From JANPLD01 sp031426355 (lineage in GTDB: Bacteria; Pseudomonadota; Alphaproteobacteria; Rickettsiales; UBA8987), in NCBI GenBank assembly GCA_031426355.1, contig JANPLD010000068.1:1-64000 (forward strand): a stretch of DNA of 64,000 nt, in the 5' to 3' direction. The notes below the pieces were generated by a model. That model searched no databases, was not told where the DNA came from, and saw nothing but the letters and a program-made list of their open reading frames with translations. This document shows positions 17,318 through 25,646 of the stretch, in pieces (positions within the stretch are counted from its first letter, which is position 1; each line of letters begins with the position of its first letter). The translations under genes and the position numbers were made by a program.

Positions 17318-17949
17318 TATAGTGAGATAAAGTTAGCAAGTAATTTTAAACCGCTTTCTTGACTTTTCTCTGGATGGAACTGCACACCGAAAATATTGCC
17401 TTTTCTGATGGAGGCCGCGAATTTAATGCCATAATCACATGTCGCAGAGATATTATCACTCGGAGTATCAAAATAATATGAATGTACAAAATAAAAACTT
17501 TGTTTTTCTTTATTTTTTTCTATTTCCTTAAATAAAGGTTCATCTTTTTTAATTTCGATATCATTCCAGCCCATATGTGGAATTTTTAAGCCTTTGGCTT
17601 CTTTGAACTTTTTGACTTCACCCGGGATAAATCCAAAACCACTATGGGTACCGTTTTCATAGCCTACATCTGCCAAAAGCTGCATACCTACACATATGCC
17701 GAGGAAGGGTTTTTGCTTAACTAGAATATTTTCTTTTATGCAATCAAGCATTCCCGGAATTTCTGTAACGCCTTTATAGCAATCACCGAATGCACCAACG
17801 CCTGGCAAAACTATGTGGGTTGCTAGGTTTAAGTCTTTAGGATTATTACTTACTTCTATTTCTGCATTATTTTCAGAAGCCTTTTGAAGAGCCTTAAAAG
17901 CTGAGTGTATATTACCAGAACCGTAATCTATAAGGATTATTTTCTTCAT
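17317..17949 (-). CDS. hisH: Imidazole glycerol phosphate synthase, glutaminase subunit HisH
   Basis: A 210-residue class I glutamine amidotransferase. It starts IILIDYGSGNIHS, has the nucleophile elbow FLGICVGMQLL and the catalytic histidine/glutamate in GVQFHPEKSQ. It supplies ammonia to HisF for imidazole glycerol phosphate formation. Directly upstream of hisA on the same strand. Its start is two bases from a CtrA box that faces the opposite gene (18003). Confidence 0.96.
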   Translation of the reverse strand: MKKIILIDYGSGNIHSAFKALQKASENNAEIEVSNNPKDLNLATHIVLPGVGAFGDCYKGVTEIPGMLDCIKENILVKQKPFLGICVGMQLLADVGYENGTHSGFGFIPGEVKKFKEAKGLKIPHMGWNDIEIKKDEPLFKEIEKNKEKQSFYFVHSYYFDTPSDNISATCDYGIKFAASIRKGNIFGVQFHPEKSQESGLKLLANFISL

Positions 17950-17951
17950 TT

Positions 17952-17983
17952 TTAACTATTTATTAATAATTGATCATTATAAT
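17952..17983 (+). promoter_or_regulatory. CtrA box plus -10 promoter for orphan gene 18003
   Basis: TTAA-CTATTTA-TTAA at 17952-17966 is a full CtrA site. A perfect TATAAT at 17978-17983 lies 26 bp from the first T of the box, giving a predicted start near 17990 and a 13-base leader. The layout matches the virB3 promoter. Confidence 0.62.
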
Positions 17984-18002
17984 ACAATAAAACAGAGAAT
18001 AT

Positions 18003-18509
18003 ATGGATAAAGTTGAAGAAATAGTAAAACAATTTTTGAAGGTAACAAAAACCTATTTAGAAGAAAAAAATCCAACTTTTGCTGAATTTAAAAAGGAAAT
18101 GCCTAAATTAATAGATTCATATACGCAAAAAATCCTAGATCTTGGGCCCCGAGAAGATGATTATTATGCCAAACTCGCAAAATGCTTTTTTACGGATGTA
18201 TTTGTAACTACTTCCCAAAACGCAGAATCATTTTTTGATGAAATTATGACATCTAATGGAATAAAACCTAATGAGAAAATTTCAGACTATATAATGAAAC
18301 CAAGTTATTTTGATCTTCTTTCAAGTTTTTTAAATGAAAATTTAGAAATTTTAAAAAGTGAAGATACCATAAATAATGCTAAAGAAACTTATCAAGAATA
18401 TTGCATTGGTTCTCTCTGTGATCTAAATTCACAAAAAATAAACTGCAAGATGCCTTCTCCAATACCTATAGATTTACAGAATAAAGCTTCCTTATCAAAG
18501 GGTGGTTAA
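18003..18509 (+). CDS. Orphan hypothetical protein, CtrA-type promoter (candidate effector)
   Basis: A 168-residue protein I do not recognise. It is rich in lysine, glutamate and asparagine, predicted largely helical, with no signal peptide or membrane segment, and has five cysteines, four of them after residue 135. It is a single gene between the divergent hisH and the convergent aroA, whose end it overlaps by 15 bp, and looks more A/T-rich than both. The CtrA-type promoter shared with virB3 and other orphan genes suggests co-regulation with the T4SS; an effector role is inference only. Confidence 0.7.
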   Translation: MDKVEEIVKQFLKVTKTYLEEKNPTFAEFKKEMPKLIDSYTQKILDLGPREDDYYAKLAKCFFTDVFVTTSQNAESFFDEIMTSNGIKPNEKISDYIMKPSYFDLLSSFLNENLEILKSEDTINNAKETYQEYCIGSLCDLNSQKINCKMPSPIPIDLQNKASLSKGG

Positions 18510-19823
18510 ATTACAACCTAAACTATTCATCAATTCAACAAATCCCGGGAATGAAGTTGCTATCATTTCAGGTTTATCAACTGAGATAGGTTTTTCAGAA
18601 ATCAAACCCGCAACTAAAAAACTCATTGCGATGCGGTGATCCCCATGAGTTGGTATTTCTGCGCCGCCTTTTATAGAGCCGCCTTTTACTGATAGGCTAT
18701 CATTTGCACCGATCTTTGCATCAACACCGCAAAGCTCCAAGCCTTTTCTGATAGCTTCCAGACGGTTACTTTCCTTAACTTTAAGTTCGGTAAGGCCGTT
18801 CATTATTGTAGTGCCCTCTGCTTTTGATGCGGCGATTGAGAGTATAGGATATTCATCGATCATTGAAGGTACGCGTTCGGCGGGAACTGAAACTGCTTTT
18901 AATTTCGGAGTGTAAGTGGCTTTGATATCCGCAACCTGCTCGCCTGCTTCAATTCTGATATTATTGAACTCAATATTGGCGCCCATTTCTTTTAAAGTAG
19001 TGTAAAGGCCAATTCTTGTAGGGTTTATCAGAATATTTATAACTCTTACTTCTGAACCGGGAGTTATGATCGCAGCAACTATTGGGAATGCGGCGGAGGA
19101 AGGGTCTGCCGGAACTATTACATCATTTGGTTTGAATTCCTGCTGGCCGAGATATTTAATTACTGTTCCATTATCTTTTTCTTCTATGGAAATATTTCCG
19201 CCGAAATGTTTTATCATCATTTCGGTATGGTCGCGGGTTTTTTCCTTTTCAATTACGGTTGTAACACCCGGCGTGTTGAGCGCGGCAAGAAGTATGGCGG
19301 ATTTAACCTGAGCCGATGCGACGGGGAGTTCATATGATAATGGCGTCATGTGATTACTACCCTGAACTAAAAGCGGGAGGAAATTATCGTCACGTGCTTC
19401 AAATTTTGTACCCATTAGGGAAAGGGGTGTTGTTACGCGCTTCATAGGGCGGGAACTTAAACTTTCATCACCGGTAAATATTGTTTTGAAATTATATGGC
19501 GCAACTAAGCCCATAAGCAGACGGCAACCGGTTCCTGAATTACCGCAATCAAGAACGCCTTCAGGTTCTGATAAACCCCCAACTCCAACGCCATCAACTA
19601 TATATTGGTTATTTTCTTTTTTGATGCCTACACCTAGTTTCTCAAGGCATTTTTTTGTATTAAGAACGTCTTCACTTTCAAGAAGACCTGTAACTTTAGT
19701 TCTGCCAACGGCTTGAGAAGCAAATATAAGTGACCGGTGGGATATGGACTTATCACCCGGAACAGTGATCTTGCCTTTTAGGGCAGAGGATGCAGATGAT
19801 GTTAAAACTCTTCTTCCTTCCAT
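18495..19823 (-). CDS. aroA: 3-phosphoshikimate 1-carboxyvinyltransferase (EPSP synthase)
   Basis: A 442-residue EPSP synthase of the shikimate pathway, joining shikimate-3-phosphate and PEP. Visible motifs are VPGDKSISHRSL near the N-terminus, GNSGTGCRLLMG, SAQVKSAILLAA, DEYPILSIAASKAEG and C-terminal HGDHRIAMSFLVAG. The start ATG lies within the 3' end of the upstream PAS-like gene (22-bp overlap), implying coupling. With the histidine genes it indicates retained amino-acid synthesis. Confidence 0.96.
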   Translation of the reverse strand: MEGRRVLTSSASSALKGKITVPGDKSISHRSLIFASQAVGRTKVTGLLESEDVLNTKKCLEKLGVGIKKENNQYIVDGVGVGGLSEPEGVLDCGNSGTGCRLLMGLVAPYNFKTIFTGDESLSSRPMKRVTTPLSLMGTKFEARDDNFLPLLVQGSNHMTPLSYELPVASAQVKSAILLAALNTPGVTTVIEKEKTRDHTEMMIKHFGGNISIEEKDNGTVIKYLGQQEFKPNDVIVPADPSSAAFPIVAAIITPGSEVRVINILINPTRIGLYTTLKEMGANIEFNNIRIEAGEQVADIKATYTPKLKAVSVPAERVPSMIDEYPILSIAASKAEGTTIMNGLTELKVKESNRLEAIRKGLELCGVDAKIGANDSLSVKGGSIKGGAEIPTHGDHRIAMSFLVAGLISEKPISVDKPEMIATSFPGFVELMNSLGCNLTTL

Positions 19824-20251
19824 CTCATGCCTCCGAAAATGTATTTAACATCGCCCTCACCTTTTCTGGAAGAAAGAGGGTATAGTTTCTGGCGATATTT
19901 AACTATTGAGCACATGCTGCTTTCAAACTCGCCTTCATCAACAACTTCTTTTTTGCTTTTTATAACTTCCTGGAACATACGCGCCATTTTATGGTTCGCC
20001 GGCATAGTCATGCCTGTGATCGGAGTATCAAACTTTTCATCATGTACTACTTTAGAAAGGTTCTCGCCGAGATATGAGAACCTGTAAGGTTCATCAGCTT
20101 TTATCAGGAAGCAATCACTCGCAACTTTTTCGATAGCAGAGAACACGATCTGCTCTTCAGCGGCAATATCATTTTTGGCTTTTTCCCTGAGATCCTTGAA
20201 ATAATTATCAAGAAAATCAGCGAGCCTCATTCTTCTATATTCAAATGGCAT
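19802..20251 (-). CDS. PAS-fold-like alphaproteobacterial protein (PAS_5-type)
   Basis: A 149-residue cytosolic protein. The region around residues 48-70 (DCFLIKADEPYRFSYLGENL) resembles the short alphaproteobacterial PAS_5 family, in which a sensory-like PAS fold stands alone. It contains no kinase or other output domain. It ends within aroA and is 17 bp downstream of the membrane protein gene at 20269. Function is unknown and the family assignment is tentative. Confidence 0.6.
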   Translation of the reverse strand: MPFEYRRMRLADFLDNYFKDLREKAKNDIAAEEQIVFSAIEKVASDCFLIKADEPYRFSYLGENLSKVVHDEKFDTPITGMTMPANHKMARMFQEVIKSKKEVVDEGEFESSMCSIVKYRQKLYPLSSRKGEGDVKYIFGGMRWKEEEF

Positions 20252-20268
20252 AATTCAATACAGTATCT

Positions 20269-20715
20269 TTACATCTTACCTAAGAAGTAGTCAGGATAAT
20301 TAAAAAAACATGCGTAGTATATAGCACGGTAAACCGCAATTAAAACAAGAGTTTTAAGCCAGTTCATCTTAAGAAATCCTGCAAAAAATGGTACGGTAAC
20401 ATTTATCTGAGGAAAAAGGAGAGTTGCAAAAAAAATTGGGGCTATCTTGTTAAAATAATAAGAGAAAGCGCGGGAATTGGAATTATCGGTAAATTTCTTC
20501 AACAGGTTTGTGATTAAAAAGCAGAGGAAAAACGTAGACATCAGCCCCATAACTGAGCCAAAATAGGCCATTGTTATAGCATATAAGTTATTATAGGTTT
20601 TATAATAGAAGATCAGCGGCAGGGCTAATTCATCACTGAAGGTAAGTAAGAAATTTGCGAAAAAGGAATCTTTAAAAACCTCTAGATATTCAGGTTTTAA
20701 AAATTCCAGCATCAT
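20269..20715 (-). CDS. DedA/YqaA-like membrane protein
   Basis: A 148-residue integral membrane protein with about four hydrophobic stretches (roughly 18-40, 46-70, 87-110 and 118-140). The pattern of an early acidic SDELALPLIFYY segment, YFGSVMG, and a late VPFFAGFLKMNW resembles small DedA/VTT-type proteins that help lipid flipping and envelope maintenance, but the match is weak. It overlaps the ispA stop by four bases, so is co-transcribed with ispA. Confidence 0.55.
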   Translation of the reverse strand: MMLEFLKPEYLEVFKDSFFANFLLTFSDELALPLIFYYKTYNNLYAITMAYFGSVMGLMSTFFLCFLITNLLKKFTDNSNSRAFSYYFNKIAPIFFATLLFPQINVTVPFFAGFLKMNWLKTLVLIAVYRAIYYACFFNYPDYFLGKM

Positions 20716-21605
20716 TTCGTTCTGTTTAGAATGAAGGTCGCCAGATCCCTGAGCATATCAGCATTCTTACCAAATGGAATTAAGTGGGATATTGCCTGCT
20801 CCGTAAGAATTTTTGCCTGCTGGGTCGCTTTTTCTATGCCCATTACCGATACGTAAGTACCTTTACCAGCGGATTTATCGTGCCTTGGTGTGCCATCAAC
20901 ATTTACATCGGTGGTGGCGTCAAGAAGATCGTCAGTTATCTGGAAGACTAACCCGAGATTACTGGCGTATCCGCGAAGAGAATTCCTTAAGTTGCGGCTA
21001 GCTTTACCAAGTATTGCGCCTGCTTCACAACCAACCTGGAAAAGCTGGCCGGTTTTGAGCCTTTGCAATCTAGTAATTTGCTCAATTGAAAGTGGTATAT
21101 TTTCGGATAAAATATCAAGCATTTGACCGCCTATCATACCATCAATACCTATGGATTTCGCGAAGGCACATACAAGTTCAGACCTGATTGATGGGTCAAC
21201 ATGTGTGGTATCATGGGAGAGTATCTCAAAGGCATAGCAGAGAAGCGCGTCACCTGCGAGGATGGCAGTTGCTTCATCAAATTTCTTATGGCAACTTGGC
21301 TGACCTCTTCTCTCATCATCATTATCAAGGGCTGGAAGATCGTCATGTATAAGTGAGAAACAATGGATGAATTCTATTGCGGCTGCAACTTGCAAGGCGC
21401 ATGATTCACTAACGCCAAATAGTGATGCGGATTTTAAAACCAGAAACGGACGAACTCTTTTTCCCGGTGAAAGAGCGGAATATTTAATTGCCTGAATGAG
21501 CCTGTTCTCGCCTATTCTGCCGTCGCCTTCTTCAGGGATGAGTGCCTCCATCTTGGCATTCACCATCTCTTCTACTTTTTCCAACTCTTTAAATAAATGA
21601 TCCAT
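20712..21605 (-). CDS. ispA: Farnesyl/geranyl diphosphate synthase IspA
   Basis: A 297-residue short-chain polyprenyl diphosphate synthase. The first aspartate-rich motif is HDDLPALDNDD, the second is QITDDLLDATTD; GKRVRPFLVL binds pyrophosphate. It condenses isopentenyl diphosphate with allylic diphosphates to make farnesyl diphosphate for ubiquinone and undecaprenol. It heads an apparent operon with the DedA-like, PAS-like and aroA genes. ispG is also in the window, consistent with the MEP pathway. Confidence 0.93.
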   Translation of the reverse strand: MDHLFKELEKVEEMVNAKMEALIPEEGDGRIGENRLIQAIKYSALSPGKRVRPFLVLKSASLFGVSESCALQVAAAIEFIHCFSLIHDDLPALDNDDERRGQPSCHKKFDEATAILAGDALLCYAFEILSHDTTHVDPSIRSELVCAFAKSIGIDGMIGGQMLDILSENIPLSIEQITRLQRLKTGQLFQVGCEAGAILGKASRNLRNSLRGYASNLGLVFQITDDLLDATTDVNVDGTPRHDKSAGKGTYVSVMGIEKATQQAKILTEQAISHLIPFGKNADMLRDLATFILNRTK

Positions 21606-21624
21606 ACTAACCCAAAGTCCCTTA

Positions 21625-21652
21625 TAAAGAAAAGGGCGGTGTACCGCCCTTT
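21625..21652 (-). terminator. Rho-independent terminator of the TAXI gene
   Basis: AAAGGGCGGT (21631-21640) pairs with ACCGCCCTTT (21643-21652) around a two-base gap. Read on the minus strand it is followed by a U-rich tail (TCTTTATAAG). It lies 10 bp after the TAXI stop codon. Confidence 0.85.
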
Positions 21653-21661
21653 AAATATTGA

Positions 21662-22636
21662 TTATATCCAACCTTTTTCTTTGAAATAACGTTCAGCACC
21701 AGGATGTAATGGAGCTGTATTTCCAGATTTTATCAGATCTTTAGGCTGAAGTGTAGAGAATACCGGGTGAAGGGTTTTGAAATTGTCGAAATTTTCAAAC
21801 ACCGCTTTAACAACCTGATAGACTATTTCCTGATCAGTATCTTGTGATGCTACAAAAGTAGCTTTCACACCGAATGTTTTAATATCCTGGTCGTTACCAT
21901 TATACATTCCGCCAGGTATTGTAGTGTAGGCATAGAATGGGAAACGGTTAACCAGTTTATCAACATCTTTATCTTCAACAGGTATGATCTTAGCATCACA
22001 AGTAGTTGTAACTTCCTGCACAGCGCCATTAGGATGACCCGCAGCATAAACCATTACGTCGATCTTGCCATCGCAAAGAGCTTGTGCTTGGTCAGATGCT
22101 TTAAGTTCAGATGCGATCTTGAAGTCAGTCATTTTCCAGCCTTTAACTGCCATAATTGCTTCTAAAGTTGCTCTTTGGCCGGAACCGGCATTACCGATGT
22201 TAACCCTTTTGCCTTTAATATCGTCAAAAGATTTTATGCCGGAATCAGAACGGGCAATAACTGTGAAAGGTTCACTATGGAGCGAGAAAAGAGCGCGGAG
22301 TTTTTTGTCAGGCCCGATAGTTTCGAAAGGTCCTGTACCCATGTAATCGTGGTACTGCCAGTCAGACTGGGCAATTGCTATGTCAATATCCCCTGCCCTG
22401 ATAGCATTAAGATTGTAAACTGAACCACCTGTTGATTCAACTGAACACCTGATGCCGTGGTCTTTCCTACCCCTGTTAACCAAGCGGCAGATCGCTCCGC
22501 CAGCAGGATAGTAAACCCCGGTAACACCACCGGTACCGATGGTTACATATTTATCAGCAGCCTGAACGGGTATAAAATCAGAAAGTAATATTAAAGCAAA
22601 TAAAGCAACGAACGACTTGGAAACAGATATCTTCAT
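21662..22636 (-). CDS. TAXI-family TRAP transporter solute-binding protein
   Basis: A 324-residue periplasmic binding protein of the TAXI family. An N-terminal signal peptide ends near VQA-ADK. The mature part starts YVTIGTGGVTGVYYPAGGAICRLVN, the TAXI signature, with IAIAQSDWQYHDYMGTGPF and GNAGSGQRATLEAI following. It would capture a carboxylate such as glutamate for a TRAP permease, but no permease gene is adjacent. I chose ATG 22636, preceded by GGTGA at 5 bases, over ATG 22648. It ends at a clear terminator. Confidence 0.9.
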   Translation of the reverse strand: MKISVSKSFVALFALILLSDFIPVQAADKYVTIGTGGVTGVYYPAGGAICRLVNRGRKDHGIRCSVESTGGSVYNLNAIRAGDIDIAIAQSDWQYHDYMGTGPFETIGPDKKLRALFSLHSEPFTVIARSDSGIKSFDDIKGKRVNIGNAGSGQRATLEAIMAVKGWKMTDFKIASELKASDQAQALCDGKIDVMVYAAGHPNGAVQEVTTTCDAKIIPVEDKDVDKLVNRFPFYAYTTIPGGMYNGNDQDIKTFGVKATFVASQDTDQEIVYQVVKAVFENFDNFKTLHPVFSTLQPKDLIKSGNTAPLHPGAERYFKEKGWI

Positions 22637-22677
22637 ATTTTTCACCATTGATGTTCCGAAAAGAGAGAGAATGATAT

Positions 22678-22719
22678 TTAATCTAAATTCATAATCAAGA
22701 AAAATTAATCTAAAATTAA
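22678..22719. promoter_or_regulatory. Repeated TTAATCTAAA motif with a CtrA-like site
   Basis: TTAATCTAAA occurs at 22678-22687 and again at 22705-22714. The second copy is part of TTAA-TCTAAAA-TTAA (22705-22719), which fits the CtrA spacing. On the minus strand a weak -10 (TATGAA) would sit at the usual distance for the TAXI gene. The region is very A/T-rich, so chance is a real possibility. Confidence 0.3.
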
Positions 22720-22895
22720 AAAAAGAAATTTTTAATTGCTATTTCCAATTTTTCTTTGACCCGAATTAATATTTCTGTTGTCTATGAGATACAGCTTTAA
22801 AAATAATACATTGATAAATATTTATACTGCTCCGCTTTTATACAAAGCTTCAAACTAGTAACATATACTTCAGGTAGTAAATTTTAATATAGAAT

Positions 22896-23642
22896 ATGAA
22901 GATCATAACAGCAGTAAAAAGAGTAGTGGATTATAAAGTTAACGTAAGGCCAAAGGCTGATGAGAGCGGCGTTGACATTGCCAACGTGAAAATGTCGATC
23001 AACCCGTTCGATGAGATAGCGGTTGAAGAGGCTGTTCGCCTTAAAGAAAAAGGTATAGCGACAGAGGTTATCGCGGTTTCTATGGGTGATGCAAAATCGG
23101 AAGAGATAATCAGGCAATCTATCGCCATTGGTGCAGACAGAGGAATATTGGTTACTGCAGATAAAGAGATACAGCCGTTAGCGGCGGCAAAGATACTTGC
23201 AAAGATAGTTCAGAAAGAGCAGGCTAATCTGGTTATACTTGGCAAGCAGGCGATAGATGATGACTCCAACCAGACAGGGCAAATGCTTGCAAGTTTACTT
23301 GGCTGGGGACAGGCAACTTTTGCAAGTGAAATAAAAATTGAATCTGACAAGGCTATTGTAACGCGCGAGATAGATGGCGGGCTGATAACCATAGCGGTTA
23401 AGCTTCCAGCGGTGATAACTACGGATCTAAGGCTTAATGAACCACGTTATGTAAAGCTTCCTGATATAATGAAAGCGCGTAGTAAACCTCTGGAAAAAAT
23501 CACGGTTGAAAGTTTAGGTGTGGATATATCGCCAAAAACGGAAAGTATAAAATTCCAGGCGCCGGGTAAAAGATCAAAAGGAATAAAAGTATCTTCAACT
23601 GATGAGCTGGTTGCTGAACTCAAAAAAAGACAGGTGATATAG
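22896..23642 (+). CDS. etfB: Electron transfer flavoprotein beta subunit
   Basis: A 248-residue EtfB. It begins KIITAVKRVVDYKVN, contains SINPFDEIAVEEAVRLKE and the AMP-binding region LGKQAIDDDSNQTGQMLASLLGW, and ends with ELVAELKKRQVI. With EtfA it carries electrons from acyl-CoA dehydrogenases to ETF-QO, which is also in this window (14889). A small lipoprotein gene separates it from etfA. Confidence 0.96.
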   Translation: MKIITAVKRVVDYKVNVRPKADESGVDIANVKMSINPFDEIAVEEAVRLKEKGIATEVIAVSMGDAKSEEIIRQSIAIGADRGILVTADKEIQPLAAAKILAKIVQKEQANLVILGKQAIDDDSNQTGQMLASLLGWGQATFASEIKIESDKAIVTREIDGGLITIAVKLPAVITTDLRLNEPRYVKLPDIMKARSKPLEKITVESLGVDISPKTESIKFQAPGKRSKGIKVSSTDELVAELKKRQVI

Positions 23643-23647
23643 GTAAT

Positions 23648-23992
23648 ATGAAGAAACTTAATTTAGTTCTTTTTGCTTTTTTATTTACACTGTCTTCCTG
23701 TAAACAGGATATTGATCTGCCGGAAGGTATGGAGCTGGTTGGTAATGCAGACAAGATACATTTTGTGTATGCGCCTGAGACTTATAAAGGTGAGGAAATA
23801 AACCTTAGGGAAGCTGGGAGGGTAATATGTACGGTAAGGTTCCAGCAGCAGGATTATTGCCAGATATATTTCTGGTATAATATTAAGGATGTTGCAACCT
23901 CTCTGCCGGTTATAAACAGGGCAAGCCTGTTTGCGATATATGAGCTGAGGGATGGTATTATGAATTTGAAACAAACTAAGGAAAGCAAATAA
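23648..23992 (+). CDS. Small lipoprotein between etfB and etfA
   Basis: A 114-residue predicted lipoprotein: the signal peptide ends in LSSC (Cys18). The mature part has a conserved-looking beta-rich core with a CTVRFQQQDYCQIYFWY segment and two cysteines that could pair. I do not recognise the family. It begins 5 bp after etfB and ends one base before etfA, so it is in the same transcript. etfB and etfA are normally adjacent, so the insertion is unusual. Confidence 0.8.
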   Translation: MKKLNLVLFAFLFTLSSCKQDIDLPEGMELVGNADKIHFVYAPETYKGEEINLREAGRVICTVRFQQQDYCQIYFWYNIKDVATSLPVINRASLFAIYELRDGIMNLKQTKESK

Positions 23993-23993
23993 A

Positions 23994-24926
23994 ATGCCTA
24001 AAATACTTATAGTAGCAGAACATGATGGTAAGGCGCTGAACCCGAATACAAGATCAGTAGTAACAGCGGCTAACAAAATTGGAGGAGCGATTGATATACT
24101 TGTTGTTGGAAATGGTGATCTGAGCAGCATTTCAGCAAGCGCCGCAAAAATAACTTCGGCTGAAAAAATACTGGTATGCTCAAATAATTCTTTTGAGCAT
24201 TTTTTAGCGGAGGCTGTCTCTTCAGCTATTAAAAATATTGCTGAGAATTATGATTATATTCTTGCACCAGCAACTACGTTCGGTAAAGATTTTATGCCAA
24301 GGCTTGCCGCAACATTAGACATTCAGCAGATATCAGAGATCACCGAAGTGGTGGACGAGAAAACTTTTAAAAGACCAATTTACGCGGGAAATATTATTTC
24401 TACGGTGAAGACAAACCAGGCAAAAAATATAATCACTATCAGATGTTCCACTTTTGAAAAGGCGGGTGAAACAGGAAATGCTGCAATTGAAAATATAAAT
24501 CTTGCAGTGGAAAATAGTCTGACATCTTTCGTTTCAATGAATAAAACTGAAAGCACAAGACCAGAATTAACTTCAGCAAGAGTTGTTATATCAGGCGGAA
24601 GGGGCGTTGGAAGCGCTGAGAATTTCAAGATAATCGAGGGGCTTGCTGATAAGTTGAAGGCAGCAGTTGGCGCTTCAAGGGCGGCGGTTGATGCGGGATA
24701 TGTATCTAATGATTATCAGGTTGGGCAGACAGGGAAAATAGTTGCGCCGGAATTATATATTGCGGTTGGCATATCAGGCGCGATACAGCATTTAGCAGGA
24801 ATGAAAGATAGTAAAGTTATTGTTGCGATAAATAAAGATGAGAACGCACCAATATTTGAAATTGCGGATATAGGATTAGTTGGAGATCTGTTCCAGATAC
24901 TTCCTGAGCTGACACAGAAATTATAG
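23994..24926 (+). CDS. etfA: Electron transfer flavoprotein alpha subunit
   Basis: A 310-residue EtfA. The C-terminal FAD-binding domain carries SGGRGVGSAENFKIIE, GASRAAVDAGY, QVGQTGKIVAPELYIAVGISGAIQHLAGM and a NKDENAPIFEIADIGLVGDL tail, all family hallmarks. It forms the ETF heterodimer with EtfB. Its stop codon lies inside a heptad fold-back element at 24925-24990 that probably ends the etfB-lipoprotein-etfA transcript. Confidence 0.96.
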   Translation: MPKILIVAEHDGKALNPNTRSVVTAANKIGGAIDILVVGNGDLSSISASAAKITSAEKILVCSNNSFEHFLAEAVSSAIKNIAENYDYILAPATTFGKDFMPRLAATLDIQQISEITEVVDEKTFKRPIYAGNIISTVKTNQAKNIITIRCSTFEKAGETGNAAIENINLAVENSLTSFVSMNKTESTRPELTSARVVISGGRGVGSAENFKIIEGLADKLKAAVGASRAAVDAGYVSNDYQVGQTGKIVAPELYIAVGISGAIQHLAGMKDSKVIVAINKDENAPIFEIADIGLVGDLFQILPELTQKL

Positions 24927-24990
24927 TTTGAAGTTGGAAGTTAGTAGTTGGAAGTAATTCTTCAACTTAAAACTTCAAACTTCAAACTAA
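24925..24990 (+). repeat. Heptad fold-back element after etfA
   Basis: The left arm has 7-mers around GAAGTTG (GAAGTTG, GAAGTTA, GTAGTTG, GAAGTAA); the right arm has TTCAACT, TAAAACT, TCAAACT, TCAAACT. AGTTTGAAGTT at 24925-24935 pairs perfectly with AACTTCAAACT at 24978-24988. The etfA stop codon lies at its left edge. It is a probable terminator, with the same design as elements at 16515, 36844 and 47914. Confidence 0.72.
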
Positions 24991-25007
24991 AAGTATAATA
25001 TACTTTT

Positions 25008-25646
25008 ATGCTCCCTGCTTTAAGAAAAAACATTAGTGAATTCCAGGTTCCACAGATCCATGAAGCTTCTGCGATCGAAGCAAATGCGTTTGCGATAAAC
25101 CATTATGCACTCGCTCTATCTTCGAAGATCTGCGATATTGACGGTGATATAAACCTTAGTGAAAAAAGGGCGTTCATTTCCCTTTTTCCTTATTTCGGAC
25201 AAGATGGGATAGCACTTTTAAAAAATACTGTTGATGAAGGAATATCTACTTATCATGCGTGTAGAAGATTCAGTAAATTCGCCAACGAAGATAAATCCAC
25301 AACGGCAAGGTTATATGCAAGACTGTTCAAATTAGCCGGGTGCGATGATACAATGAATGTATATGAGATATCATTTCTTGAAAAATTGGCTCCTATGCTT
25401 GGGCTTCATTTAGGATTTCTCGAAAAGGCGCTTGAATATTACTTTCTCAATAATCTGAAGCATCAGCAAAAGTTTACTCCACGTGATGAGCTGCGTAAGT
25501 TTTATCTCACACAGATATCAAGACTTCACCCTGATAATTTTGCAGGTGATGATATTCTTAGCAAAAGAATAAAATCCACTATAATCTCCCTCGCAAATGA
25601 AAGAACAAAACTGCTGAATGAGAATTATAAAAACTCCGTCTCCTAA
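25008..25646 (+). CDS. DjlA-like protein: TerB-type domain plus degenerate J domain
   Basis: A 212-residue protein. Residues about 30-150 resemble the TerB-like helical domain of DjlA-type co-chaperones (KICDIDGDINLSEKRAFISLFP). The last 50 residues look like a J domain retaining the HPD motif (SRLHPDN, about residues 174-177), which activates DnaK-type chaperones. No membrane anchor is present. The 3' end overlaps the amidase gene by 29 bp, a pairing also common in other Alphaproteobacteria. Confidence 0.75.
   Translation: MLPALRKNISEFQVPQIHEASAIEANAFAINHYALALSSKICDIDGDINLSEKRAFISLFPYFGQDGIALLKNTVDEGISTYHACRRFSKFANEDKSTTARLYARLFKLAGCDDTMNVYEISFLEKLAPMLGLHLGFLEKALEYYFLNNLKHQQKFTPRDELRKFYLTQISRLHPDNFAGDDILSKRIKSTIISLANERTKLLNENYKNSVS

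Noticed and set aside
22705..22719. TTAA-TCTAAAA-TTAA as another CtrA promoter for the TAXI gene
   Set aside because: The region is almost entirely A/T, the site lacks the CC that usually follows a half-site, and it could face either direction; only listed as a weak element.
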